A DNA stretch of 7,495 nucleotides from Elusimicrobia bacterium RIFCSPLOWO2_01_FULL_54_10 (GTDB lineage Bacteria; Elusimicrobiota; Elusimicrobia; 2-02-FULL-39-32). The notes under the pieces were generated by a model, which saw nothing but the letters and a program-made list of their open reading frames with translations, was not told the DNA's origin and made no database searches. This document shows positions 1-6,670 of the stretch, piece by piece. Both the position numbers and the translations under genes were made by a program. The DNA lies in assembly GCA_001799975.1 (NCBI GenBank), contig MGUQ01000063.1:1-7495 (forward strand), read 5' to 3'. How positions within the stretch are numbered: position 1 is the stretch's first letter; each line of letters opens with the position of its first letter.

Positions 1-16
1 CTAAAGCCATTAACTT

Positions 17-46
17 TATAAAACAAACGCCGTACTTGCACGGCGT
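17..46 (-). terminator. Probable rho-independent terminator of the operon
   Basis: Read on the minus strand, ACGCCGT (46-40) pairs perfectly with ACGGCGT (33-27). The six-base loop GCAAGT can close further by a G-U pair to a CAAG tetraloop. The stem runs straight into TTTGTTTTATAAA, a T-rich tract. The hairpin lies about 50 bases past the ATPase stop codon. On the plus strand no T-run follows the hairpin, so it is directional. The remainder of 1-98 holds nothing else I can recognise. Folding energy was not computed. Confidence 0.72.
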
Positions 47-98
47 AACCTCTAAACCCTGATGTCGCATATGTATCTTAACTTACTCAGGGGTGGAG

Positions 99-1604
99 TC
101 AGGCTTCGATGGTGGTGCGGAAAACTTCTTCAACGGTGGTGAGCCCCTGGGACACCAGGTCCAGACCGCTTGAGCGCATGGTCTTTAAAATGGCGGTTTT
201 GGAGGTTTCATACGCGGCCCTCAAATCCAGGCCGGCTTTGAGGCAGGCGGCCAAATCATCGTTCATCGCGAGCAGCTCATAAATGCCCTTTCGGCCGCGG
301 TATCCGATGTTCCGGCAGCTCTCGCAGCCTTTGGCACGGTACAGGGTGCCCTCATGAGCCGCAGAGCTTGTTCCCGGGAAAAGAAGTTTCAGCACTTTGG
401 CGGGCGGGTGGTAAGCCTCCTTGCATTGGGGGCAAAGAACGCGCACCAGCCGCTGGGCCATGATGCCTGTGACGGTGGCGGCAATCAGATAGGGTTCCAC
501 ACCCATGTCTCTCAAACGGATCAAGGTGCTGAATGAATCGTTGGTGTGGAGCGTGGAAAGCACCAAATGCCCCGTGAGGGCTGATTTCATGGCGATTTCG
601 GCGGTCTCCCTATCCCGGATTTCCCCCACCATGATGATGTCGGGGTCTTGGCGCAAAGAGGCTTTAAGCCCCACGGTAAACGTCATGCCGATTTTGGAGT
701 TGACGTGAACTTGGGTGATACCCAGTCCGGTGGCCTTGCCGGCCAGAAGCTCATATTCCACCGGGTCTTCCAGGGTGATGATGTTTTTCTCGGGGGAGGT
801 GAGGCGGTTCAAAACGGAGTACAGGGTGGTGGTTTTTCCGCTTCCTGTGGGCCCCGTGACCAAAATGAGACCTTGCGGGTTCTGGATCATGGCCTCGAAA
901 GACGTCTGGATGTCCGTATCCATGCCCAGCCGGCTTAAATCGAGGGCAAAACTGGATTTGTCCAGCACCCGGATCACCACTTTCTCCCCATATTTCCCTG
1001 GAAGGGTGGAAACACGGAAATCGATGTTCCGGTGGTCCAGATACTGCGAGAACTGGTTGTCTTGGGGAAGCCGCCTCTCCGTGATGTCCATGCCGGCCAT
1101 GACTTTGATCCTGGCCGTGAAGGAGGGCTGGACCGCTTTGGAATATTTGCAAATCGTGCTTAAGACCCCATCGATCCGAAACCTCACATAGAGAGAGGTT
1201 TCCTGAGGCTCGATGTGAATGTCGCTGGCTAGCCTCTCCACGGCCTGGCGGATGACCTGGTCCACGGTCTTGGAAATGCCGTGTTCGATTTCCGATTCCT
1301 CCGCGCCGTTTAGAACGATCTCTTTGACTTCGCCCGACGCGTAAAGCCCGGGCAGGGCATCCTCAATCCTCTTCCAGATCATCTCCCTCGACGCCTGGAA
1401 AGCGTCCACATCCAGGCCGGTGATGACCTGGATGTCGTCCAAAACGCTGCTGTCTTTGGGGTTGGCGATGGCGATGGAAAGCCGTTCGTCTGAAAAATCA
1501 AACGGCACGAAGGAATGTTTTTTCATAAGCTCCACGGGAACAAGCCGCAGCACTTCCGGGGTGATCTTGCAGACGGCGAGGTTGATGGTCTGGATTTTTT
1601 TCAT
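99..1604 (-). CDS. GspE/PilB-family type II secretion / type IV pilus assembly ATPase
   Basis: Hexameric cytoplasmic ATPase of the type that powers pseudopilus or pilus assembly at the inner membrane. From the ATG at 1604 it is 501 residues. Residues 1-80 match the C-terminal half of the T2SSE/MshEN N-terminal domain (LVPVELMKKH). Then come SDIHIEP (128-134), the arginine region RFRIDG (141-146), Walker A GPTGSGKTTT (251-260), the Asp box ITLEDPVEY (276-284), Walker B DPDIIMVGEIRD (320-331), the His box STLHTND (350-356) and a four-cysteine zinc site, CPQC (391-394) with CESC (427-430). All catalytic motifs look intact. Oddities are a short insertion after EDPVEYEL (about 287-294) and no preceding c-di-GMP-type helical subdomain. 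The start is uncertain: ATG 1604 has GGAG directly abutting it, while GTG 1610 lies 8 nt after AAGGGA and adds two residues. Family assignment is firm; secretion versus pilus cannot be decided because no partner genes (GspF, GspD, PilC) are visible. Confidence 0.93.
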   Translation of the reverse strand: MKKIQTINLAVCKITPEVLRLVPVELMKKHSFVPFDFSDERLSIAIANPKDSSVLDDIQVITGLDVDAFQASREMIWKRIEDALPGLYASGEVKEIVLNGAEESEIEHGISKTVDQVIRQAVERLASDIHIEPQETSLYVRFRIDGVLSTICKYSKAVQPSFTARIKVMAGMDITERRLPQDNQFSQYLDHRNIDFRVSTLPGKYGEKVVIRVLDKSSFALDLSRLGMDTDIQTSFEAMIQNPQGLILVTGPTGSGKTTTLYSVLNRLTSPEKNIITLEDPVEYELLAGKATGLGITQVHVNSKIGMTFTVGLKASLRQDPDIIMVGEIRDRETAEIAMKSALTGHLVLSTLHTNDSFSTLIRLRDMGVEPYLIAATVTGIMAQRLVRVLCPQCKEAYHPPAKVLKLLFPGTSSAAHEGTLYRAKGCESCRNIGYRGRKGIYELLAMNDDLAACLKAGLDLRAAYETSKTAILKTMRSSGLDLVSQGLTTVEEVFRTTIEA

Positions 1605-1612
1605 CTCCACGA

Positions 1613-1996
1613 TCAGGATCCCTTTTCGACGCCTGTGAGCCTGCGCACGGCCGCCAGCAAATCTCCTTGATCCATGGGTTTGGACAAAAATTCGCTCGTG
1701 CCGTTTTCCCAGCTGCGCATTTCGTCGATGGGCTGGGTCCGGGCCGAGAGAACGATCACGGGGACTTCTTTGGTTTTTGAGTTGGCGCGAAGGATCTTTA
1801 AGACCTCCCACCCGTCTTTCTTGGGCATCATCAAGTCCAGAATGATCAGGCGAAAATCATCCTGGGTCGCTTTGTCAATCGCTTCGTCGCCGTTCACGGC
1901 TTCGCTCACGGCATAGCCGGCCTGCTCCAGGCGGGTTCGCAAGATGTCGCGGTTCTGAAACTCATCGTCCACAATGAGGATTTTCAACGGATCCAT
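1613..1996 (-). CDS. Single-domain response regulator (receiver), adjacent to the ATPase
   Basis: A 127-residue stand-alone CheY-like receiver domain, cytoplasmic, expected to accept phosphate from a histidine kinase or relay and act by protein contact. The acidic pocket is D10-D11 (LIVDDE), the phosphoacceptor is D54 (IILDLMMP), the switch hydroxyl is S84 (VLSAR) and the conserved lysine is K106 (LSKP). No output domain follows; the protein ends in VEKGS right after the receiver. The ATG at 1996 is chosen because the receiver begins immediately after it and a GAAGGTG ribosome site lies 5 nt upstream. It overlaps the end of the preceding receiver gene by 13 nt, implying coupled translation. 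Its TGA (1615-1613) falls 2 nt before the GTG or 8 nt before the ATG of the ATPase gene, making the ATPase its most likely partner. An A AAG GGA heptamer sits in its last codons. Confidence 0.92.
   Translation of the reverse strand: MDPLKILIVDDEFQNRDILRTRLEQAGYAVSEAVNGDEAIDKATQDDFRLIILDLMMPKKDGWEVLKILRANSKTKEVPVIVLSARTQPIDEMRSWENGTSEFLSKPMDQGDLLAAVRRLTGVEKGS
1619..1625 (-). other. Candidate -1 slippery heptamer (A AAG GGA) between receiver and ATPase
   Basis: In the receiver reading frame the last codons are GAA AAG GGA TCC TGA, so A-AAG-GGA has the X XXY YYZ form. Both tRNAs could re-pair one base back on AAA and GGG. The -1 frame from here is open and is exactly the ATPase frame (ATC CTG ATC GTG GAG ATG), so slippage would give a receiver-ATPase fusion of about 630 residues. 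The same bases also form AAGGGA, a plausible ribosome site 8 nt before GTG 1610. That ordinary role is at least as likely. I saw no clear downstream hairpin to stimulate frameshifting. Confidence 0.22.
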
Positions 1997-2349
1997 TGTT
2001 TCACCTTCTCGATGATTTTGGAGGGCAGGCAGGGCTTGGAGAGATAATCGTCGCACCCGGCGGATTTGGCTTTCAATTCGTCGCCGGTCATGGCGTGGGC
2101 CGTAAAAGCGATGATGGGAATCTTGGCCGTCTGCGGGATCTGTTTCATGCGCTCGGCCGCTTTCCAGCCGTCCAGTTTGGGCATGGAAAGATCCAAGAGA
2201 ATGACGCCGGGAGATTCGCGCACGGCCACCTCGATCGCCTCCAAGCCGTTGGCGGCCACGCAGACCTGATACCCCGCGGCTTCCAAGGTCTCCGTGACGA
2301 TGGTGCGGTTGTCGGAATCGTCGTCGGCGACTAAAATTTTAACGCTCAT
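1984..2349 (-). CDS. Single-domain response regulator, DivK/CheY-like
   Basis: A 121-residue stand-alone receiver with nothing beyond the domain. It shows the acidic residues D9-D11 (ADDD), phosphoacceptor D53 (ILLDLSMP), switch threonine T83 (AFTAHAM) and lysine K105 (LSKP). The stretch [20 protein letters not shown] (81-100) is typical of DivK-like receivers and receivers of hybrid kinases, which usually shuttle phosphate or bind partner proteins rather than DNA. The ATG at 2349 overlaps the stop of the hybrid kinase gene as ATGA (4 nt), and only a weak G-run (2361-2357) lies upstream, so translation probably depends on coupling. Its last 13 nt contain the start of the next receiver gene. 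Residues upstream of this start in the same frame overlap the kinase gene and look non-native. The kinase encoded just before is the likeliest phosphate donor (inference). Confidence 0.92.
   Translation of the reverse strand: MSVKILVADDDSDNRTIVTETLEAAGYQVCVAANGLEAIEVAVRESPGVILLDLSMPKLDGWKAAERMKQIPQTAKIPIIAFTAHAMTGDELKAKSAGCDDYLSKPCLPSKIIEKVKQWIR
2002..2008 (-). promoter_or_regulatory. Ribosome binding site of the last receiver gene, inside the preceding gene
   Basis: GAAGGTG lies 5 nt upstream of the ATG at 1996, within the codons for the final KVKQWIR of the DivK-like receiver. It fixes the start at 1996 rather than the in-frame upstream ATG at 2056, and shows that the 13 nt gene overlap is a translational-coupling arrangement. 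Confidence 0.6.
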
Positions 2350-4265
2350 TTGGCCGCCCCCGTTTGGGCCTGCGCCAGTCTCTTGCGGATGATGCCGATC
2401 ACGTCCTTGGTGCTCTTGGACCCCTTTTCGATGATGGTTTGAGAACGCTTTTTTAGCTCGTCCGTTTCTTCCTGAGTGAGGCATTTCGCGGTCATGATGA
2501 TGACGAGCATGTCATCCAAAGCGGAATTGAGCCGAATGGACTCAAGCACGTCAAACCCGCTCACTTTGGGCATCATGAGATCCAGAAGCACGATGTCCGG
2601 AGGGTCGCGCTCAATTTGTTTCAAAGCGTTCTCTCCGTCGAAGGCGCAGGACACTTGATATCCATCGTGCTTGAGCAAGGTCTGCAAAAGATGGTTGATC
2701 CCCTCGTCGTCGTCCACCACCAGCACCTTCTTGTTTCTGACCAGCTCAAGGCGGTGGAACCGCTCGATCAAGTCCTTCCGGTCAAAGGGCTTCAAAATGT
2801 AATCGGAGACGCCCAGGGAAAATCCGAGGGCTTTGTTCTCCATGATCGAGACGATGATGACGGGAATGGAGCCGGTTTCAGGGTCGCTCTTGAGCGCTTG
2901 GAGCACGGACCATCCGTCGCGGTGGGGCATCAAGACGTCCAGGGTGATCGCGAAGGGCTTGAGCTGTTTGGCCAGAGAAATGCCTTCGTCCCCGTTCAGC
3001 GCGCCGATCACTTTAAATCCGGAGTCCTGGAGGCTGTCTCTCAAGAGCCGCAAGACTTCGGGATCGTCGTCAATGGAGACGATCAGCTTTTGCGATGGCG
3101 ACTCTTTTTCCGCGGAGTCATTTTTAAAGTCCGTGTCCCCGAAGGAAGCTTTTGCGTCGCTCTGCGCCGGCAAGTTCAGCGAAAAACTGGATCCTTTCCC
3201 CGGCTCGCTCTCCACGATGATCTCCCCCCCCAGAAGCTCGGTCAGCTTTTTGACGATGGCCAGTCCCAGCCCCGTGCCGCCGTATTCGCGGGTGGTCGAG
3301 GCGTCCGCCTGGCGGAACTCCTCAAAGATGAATTTTAAGCTCTCGGGCTGCATCCCGATTCCCGTGTCCCGGACGGTCAGTTTGACGGTTTCTTTGGCCA
3401 GCCCGGGCTGGAAACTCACGGTCACTCCTCCCTGGACGGTGAATTTGATCGCGTTTCCAATCAGGTTGATGAGGATCTGTTTAATCCGGGTTTTGTCGCT
3501 GGTCAGCTGGACTTCGGGCGATTTTTCAAATATGAGCGCGATATTTTTTTCCCGGGCCAGAGCTTCCATCATCTCCACCACTTCCTGGACGATTTCGTTC
3601 AACGAACATTCCTCCATATAAAGCGGCATCTTTCCCGCGGAAATCTTGGAGATGTCCAGGATATTGTTGATCAGCTGCAGCAAGTTGGTGGAATTGGAAG
3701 CGATGCGCTTTAAGGCCTGGGCCTGCTTGGCCGTGATCTCGCCGTAAATTTTGTCCGTCATGAGCGAGGTGTAGCCGATGATCGCGTTCATGGGGGTCCT
3801 GAGCTCGTGGCTCATGTTGGCCAGGAACTCGGACTTCATCCGGTTGAGCTCCTTCAAGGTCGTGATCTCGGAGGTGAGCCTTCGCTTTTCCACCGCTTTT
3901 TCCACTTTGGAGAACAGCTCATCTAAATTATAAGGCTTGGTGATGAAATCGTAGGCGCCTTTTTTGATGGATTCGACCGCCATGTCGATGGTGCCGAAGC
4001 CCGTGGACATGATGACCTCGATCTTGGGGTCGATCTTGCGTATTTCCTCAAGCGCTTCCAGCCCGTCCAAGTTCGGCATCTTGACGTCGCTGATCACCAC
4101 GTCAAACTTTTGGCTCTTCATTTTTTCCAAGCCCTGCACGCCGTCCTCAGCGCTGACCACTTGGCAGTTCCGCATGCCCAATTCATAAGAGAGGAGGTCG
4201 CGGATCCCCTGCTCATCATCCATGATGAGGATTGAGACGGGTTTTTCTTCGCTTTTTGCGGTCAT
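2346..4265 (-). CDS. Soluble hybrid histidine kinase, REC-HisKA-HATPase-REC-REC
   Basis: A 639-residue protein with no membrane segment. Receiver 1 (about 11-125) is NtrC-like: D16-D17, phosphoacceptor D60 (VISDVKMP), T88 and K110 (TKPY). A signalling helix (about 113-145) leads to HisKA with H153 in SHELRTPMN, followed by HATPase_c: N box N267/N271, G1 DTGIG (300-304), G2 GGTGLGL (329-335) and GKGSSF (357-362). Receiver 2 (about 393-505) has D399-D401, D443 (TLDVLMP), S473 and K492 (LKPF). Receiver 3 (about 512-630) has D518-D520, D562 (LLDLMMP), T592 and K614 in the IIEKGS variant; SG replaces the common DG after its MMP loop. All phosphotransfer residues appear intact. The order suggests an upstream regulator phosphorylates receiver 1 to control kinase activity, with receivers 2 and 3 as relay outputs (inference). 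ATG 4265 follows the previous stop by 1 nt, with an AGGAG site 7 nt upstream. Confidence 0.95.
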   Translation of the reverse strand: MTAKSEEKPVSILIMDDEQGIRDLLSYELGMRNCQVVSAEDGVQGLEKMKSQKFDVVISDVKMPNLDGLEALEEIRKIDPKIEVIMSTGFGTIDMAVESIKKGAYDFITKPYNLDELFSKVEKAVEKRRLTSEITTLKELNRMKSEFLANMSHELRTPMNAIIGYTSLMTDKIYGEITAKQAQALKRIASNSTNLLQLINNILDISKISAGKMPLYMEECSLNEIVQEVVEMMEALAREKNIALIFEKSPEVQLTSDKTRIKQILINLIGNAIKFTVQGGVTVSFQPGLAKETVKLTVRDTGIGMQPESLKFIFEEFRQADASTTREYGGTGLGLAIVKKLTELLGGEIIVESEPGKGSSFSLNLPAQSDAKASFGDTDFKNDSAEKESPSQKLIVSIDDDPEVLRLLRDSLQDSGFKVIGALNGDEGISLAKQLKPFAITLDVLMPHRDGWSVLQALKSDPETGSIPVIIVSIMENKALGFSLGVSDYILKPFDRKDLIERFHRLELVRNKKVLVVDDDEGINHLLQTLLKHDGYQVSCAFDGENALKQIERDPPDIVLLDLMMPKVSGFDVLESIRLNSALDDMLVIIMTAKCLTQEETDELKKRSQTIIEKGSKSTKDVIGIIRKRLAQAQTGAAK

Positions 4266-4266
4266 G

Positions 4267-4671
4267 TCATTTCTCCTGAACCTTTCCCAAAATTTTCCCG
4301 ACCATCTTCGTGAAAGCTTTGAGATCGAACGGCTTTAAAATAAAATCGGCGGCCCCCTTCTTCATGGCATGGACGGCGGTTTCAACGGAGCCGAAGCCGG
4401 TGAGGATCACGACTTCCGTCTGAGGATTCTTCTCTTTGATTTTTTCCAGCAGCTCCAATCCATTCAGCCGCGGCATCGTGAGGTCCGTAATCACGAGGAA
4501 AATGTTGCCTTTGACCGCGTGCTTCATGGCTTCCTCGCCGTCCCGCGCCGTCGCCACGTCCACTCCTCCGATGCCGTCCAGGTGCCACTTGAGCATGTCG
4601 CGGAATCCCGGCTCGTCATCCACCACTAAAATTGTGCGCTTGGGAACCGAATCGTTTTTGCGCCTTTCCAT
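4267..4671 (-). CDS. Single-domain response regulator of NtrC receiver type
   Basis: A 134-residue stand-alone receiver: a basic/polar leader (1-12), then D18-D19 (VVDDEP), phosphoacceptor D63 (ITDLTMP), T91 (LTGFGS) and K113 (LKPF). The signature [20 protein letters not shown] (91-110) is that of NtrC/AtoC receivers, but the protein stops right after the receiver with no AAA+ or DNA-binding domain. It directly follows the membrane sensor kinase gene with a 1 nt gap, so it is the probable cognate partner of that kinase. It may carry the signal to the hybrid kinase encoded next, which opens with a very similar receiver. The ATG at 4671 is preferred over the upstream in-frame ATG at 4722 because an AAGGAG site lies 6 nt before it and the longer start would reach into the kinase gene. 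Confidence 0.93.
   Translation of the reverse strand: MERRKNDSVPKRTILVVDDEPGFRDMLKWHLDGIGGVDVATARDGEEAMKHAVKGNIFLVITDLTMPRLNGLELLEKIKEKNPQTEVVILTGFGSVETAVHAMKKGAADFILKPFDLKAFTKMVGKILGKVQEK
4272..4277 (-). promoter_or_regulatory. Ribosome binding site of the hybrid kinase gene
   Basis: AGGAGA occurs at 4277-4272 inside the last codons of the upstream receiver gene. AGGAG ends 7 nt before the ATG at 4265. It supports this start and a coupled stop-start arrangement with a 1 nt gap. Another ATG at 4270 is closed by a stop after two codons, so it is not used for this protein. Confidence 0.6.
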
Positions 4672-4672
4672 T

Positions 4673-6664
4673 TTATACTCCTTTATGCCCTTCCGGCTTC
4701 CGTTCCAGGCTTCCTTTGCCATATTTGGTCAGATCCCGGTCGGGGCTCCACCCGCTTGTTTCCCGCCGCTCCCTCACTTGGATCACGTGCTCTTCCAGCT
4801 CCCGCCCCGTTCTTGCCGGGAGCTTGATGTGGAACTCGGTCTCCCCGGGCCGGCTTGTGACTTCGACGGTGCCGGAGTGCTTCTTAATGATTTCATAAAC
4901 CAAAGAAAGGCCGAGCCCGGTCCCTTTGCCCACTTCCTTGGTCGTAAAAAAAGGCTCAAAGATTTTGGGGAGAGCTTCGGAAGAAATGCCGGCGCCGCTG
5001 TCCGTAATTTTAAGAGACACCCAGGAGAGCGGATTCTCCTCAATCAAGTGGGCGCTGATTTTAAGTTTGCCCCCGTCCGGCATCGCGTCAAAGGCGTTGT
5101 TCGCCAGATTGATGATGACTTGCTGGATCTGATTTTGATTGCAGAGAACTTTGGGGATGTCTTTGGAAAGGACCTTTTCGATGGTGACTTTCCCCATTTT
5201 GGCCCGGGTTTCAACCAATGTGACGGCGCTTTCCAGAATGTGGGTTAAGTCTTGAGGCTCGCGGTCTCCAACGGAGGTGCGGGAGAAAGTGAGAAGATCC
5301 TGCACCAGGTTTTTACAGCGCAGAGCTTCCCGCTCGATGGATTTTACGGGCATTTCATAAGAGTCTCCGGGCTTCAAGCGGTTCACGAGGCCTTGAGCGA
5401 AGCCGATGATGACGCCCAGGGGATTGTTGATTTCATGCGCCACTCCCGCCGCAAGCTGGCCCACGGCCGACATCTTTTCGGATTGCATGACTTGCGCCTG
5501 CATTTTGCGCCGGTCGGTCAAATCGCGGCCCACGGCGAGAAAAAATTCCTTGTCTTCGAGGCGGATGAACTTGACGTTGATCTCGACGGGGTAAGTGGAC
5601 CCGTCCTTGCGTTTGTGAATAATTTCCAACACGACATAGTCCTTGCGTTTGACTTCCTGAGCATGGGCTTTCCAGGCAAGCTCGTCAGAAACGTTCGGAG
5701 AGATGTCCGTCACTTTCATGCGGCAAAGTTCCTCACGCGTGTAACCTAAATTAGCGCAGGCCTTTTCGTTGACGTCGATCATCCGGGAAGTCTCGGGATC
5801 GACCACGAAGATCCCGTCGTTGGACCGGTCGATCAAGCCCCGGAACAGCCGCAGATCCTGCTCCTTCCGCTTTAAAAGATCCAAAGATTTCTGCAGTTCG
5901 CCCTTGGACACGGTCGTGTGGATGAGATTTTCCGCCATCTGATTGAACGACCTCGCCAAGTCCGCGATTTCGTCCTTGGTAGAAATCTGGACGCGGTGGT
6001 CCAAATTGCCGGCGCCCAACATGTCCACGCCCTTCTTTAAGGCTTGCAGGGGGGAAAGGAAAACTTTGAGGATGTGGAAGACGAAAGCCATGACCAGCAG
6101 GGCGGCTCCCAGGATGATGGCGGCCAGAGTGGCGGTGAGGCTCCGGATGAAGGTCTCCACCCTTTCCAGGCTCATCAGGACTTGCGCGTTTCCTAAAACG
6201 ATGGTTTCATCTTGATCTTTCTTTCCGGCGGGGTCGTCGGGGATCAGGAAGTCATCGTCCCGAATCTCCACGCCTTCAATGGGAAGGTTGACATCAATGT
6301 AGGAACCGGAACCTTTATTCTTGCCGTAACTGAGCTGTGAAGCGGATTGCGGCGGAACCATTTTTCCGACTTCGCGGATGTCGCTGTGCGCTATGATTTT
6401 GCCGCGGGCGTCCGAAACCCGCGCGGAAAGGATCTGGTCGCGCTGCATGATCTCCTGAATGGCTTCCAGGATTTCGCTTTCGGGCCTTAATGCGAACCCA
6501 AAACCGGATTTTTCCGCCAAGGCGCGCCCCAGATCCAGGCCTCTTTTCTCCATCTCCTTGTTCAGCATGCCCTTTACGGTCACGATGAATAGCGCTCCCA
6601 ATCCGAAAGTGATCAGGACAATCAGGGCTGTGTTGAAAATAATAAATTTAATTTTAATATTCAT
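4673..6664 (-). CDS. Membrane sensor histidine kinase (TM-sensor-TM-HAMP-PAS-HisKA-HATPase)
   Basis: A 663-residue inner-membrane kinase. TM1 is about 7-30. An extracytoplasmic domain spans about 31-173; its helix followed by [18 protein letters not shown] (78-95) resembles Cache-type sensors. TM2 is about 174-199, HAMP about 199-252, then a helix and a PAS domain about 274-388 ending GRDLTDRRK. HisKA carries H410 in [13 protein letters not shown]. HATPase_c has N519/N523, G1 DSGAG (555-559), FEPFFTTK (569-576) and GKGTGLGL (579-586). The core resembles NtrB/AtoS-type kinases. A 47-residue charged tail (617-663) follows the ATPase fold. The acidic loop [11 protein letters not shown] (135-145) in the sensor is unusual. 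The ATG at 6664 starts 6 nt after the binding-protein stop with no clear ribosome site, so reinitiation is likely. The receiver encoded next is the probable target, and the binding protein upstream a possible ligand-delivery partner (inference). Confidence 0.94.
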   Translation of the reverse strand: MNIKIKFIIFNTALIVLITFGLGALFIVTVKGMLNKEMEKRGLDLGRALAEKSGFGFALRPESEILEAIQEIMQRDQILSARVSDARGKIIAHSDIREVGKMVPPQSASQLSYGKNKGSGSYIDVNLPIEGVEIRDDDFLIPDDPAGKKDQDETIVLGNAQVLMSLERVETFIRSLTATLAAIILGAALLVMAFVFHILKVFLSPLQALKKGVDMLGAGNLDHRVQISTKDEIADLARSFNQMAENLIHTTVSKGELQKSLDLLKRKEQDLRLFRGLIDRSNDGIFVVDPETSRMIDVNEKACANLGYTREELCRMKVTDISPNVSDELAWKAHAQEVKRKDYVVLEIIHKRKDGSTYPVEINVKFIRLEDKEFFLAVGRDLTDRRKMQAQVMQSEKMSAVGQLAAGVAHEINNPLGVIIGFAQGLVNRLKPGDSYEMPVKSIEREALRCKNLVQDLLTFSRTSVGDREPQDLTHILESAVTLVETRAKMGKVTIEKVLSKDIPKVLCNQNQIQQVIINLANNAFDAMPDGGKLKISAHLIEENPLSWVSLKITDSGAGISSEALPKIFEPFFTTKEVGKGTGLGLSLVYEIIKKHSGTVEVTSRPGETEFHIKLPARTGRELEEHVIQVRERRETSGWSPDRDLTKYGKGSLERKPEGHKGV
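4678..4683 (-). promoter_or_regulatory. Ribosome binding site of the NtrC-type receiver gene
   Basis: AAGGAG at 4683-4678 is the strongest Shine-Dalgarno match I noticed in the window. It lies 6 nt before the ATG at 4671, inside the final K-G-V codons of the sensor kinase gene. It decides the receiver start and couples kinase and receiver expression. Confidence 0.7.
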
Positions 6665-6670
6665 GATGTT

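Noticed and set aside
1..98. Small gene, tRNA or repeat downstream of the ATPase
   Set aside because: Only the terminator-like hairpin is supported; no cloverleaf, repeat unit or credible small reading frame was seen.
723..746. Insertion in the ATPase as a frameshift or sequencing error
   Set aside because: The reading frame and conserved motifs are intact on both sides, so it is a real in-frame insertion relative to the usual pattern.
1605..1811. In-frame N-terminal extension of the ATPase up to an ATG at 1811
   Set aside because: It overlaps the receiver gene, translates to arginine-rich non-domain sequence, and conserved ATPase similarity starts only after 1604.
2350..2484. Upstream in-frame start for the DivK-like receiver at 2484
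   Set aside because: The extra 45 residues overlap the hybrid kinase coding region and look like shadow sequence; the ATGA overlap start at 2349 places the receiver fold immediately after it.
2616..3621. Two long plus-strand open frames (2616-3338 and 2833-3621) opposite the hybrid kinase gene
   Set aside because: They lie antisense to a protein with intact kinase and receiver motifs, resemble no family I know, and are typical antisense openings in GC-rich coding DNA.
4436..5749. Plus-strand open frames 4436-5248 and 5252-5749
   Set aside because: Antisense to the receiver and sensor kinase genes, one crossing their junction; low-complexity shadow translations without domain motifs.
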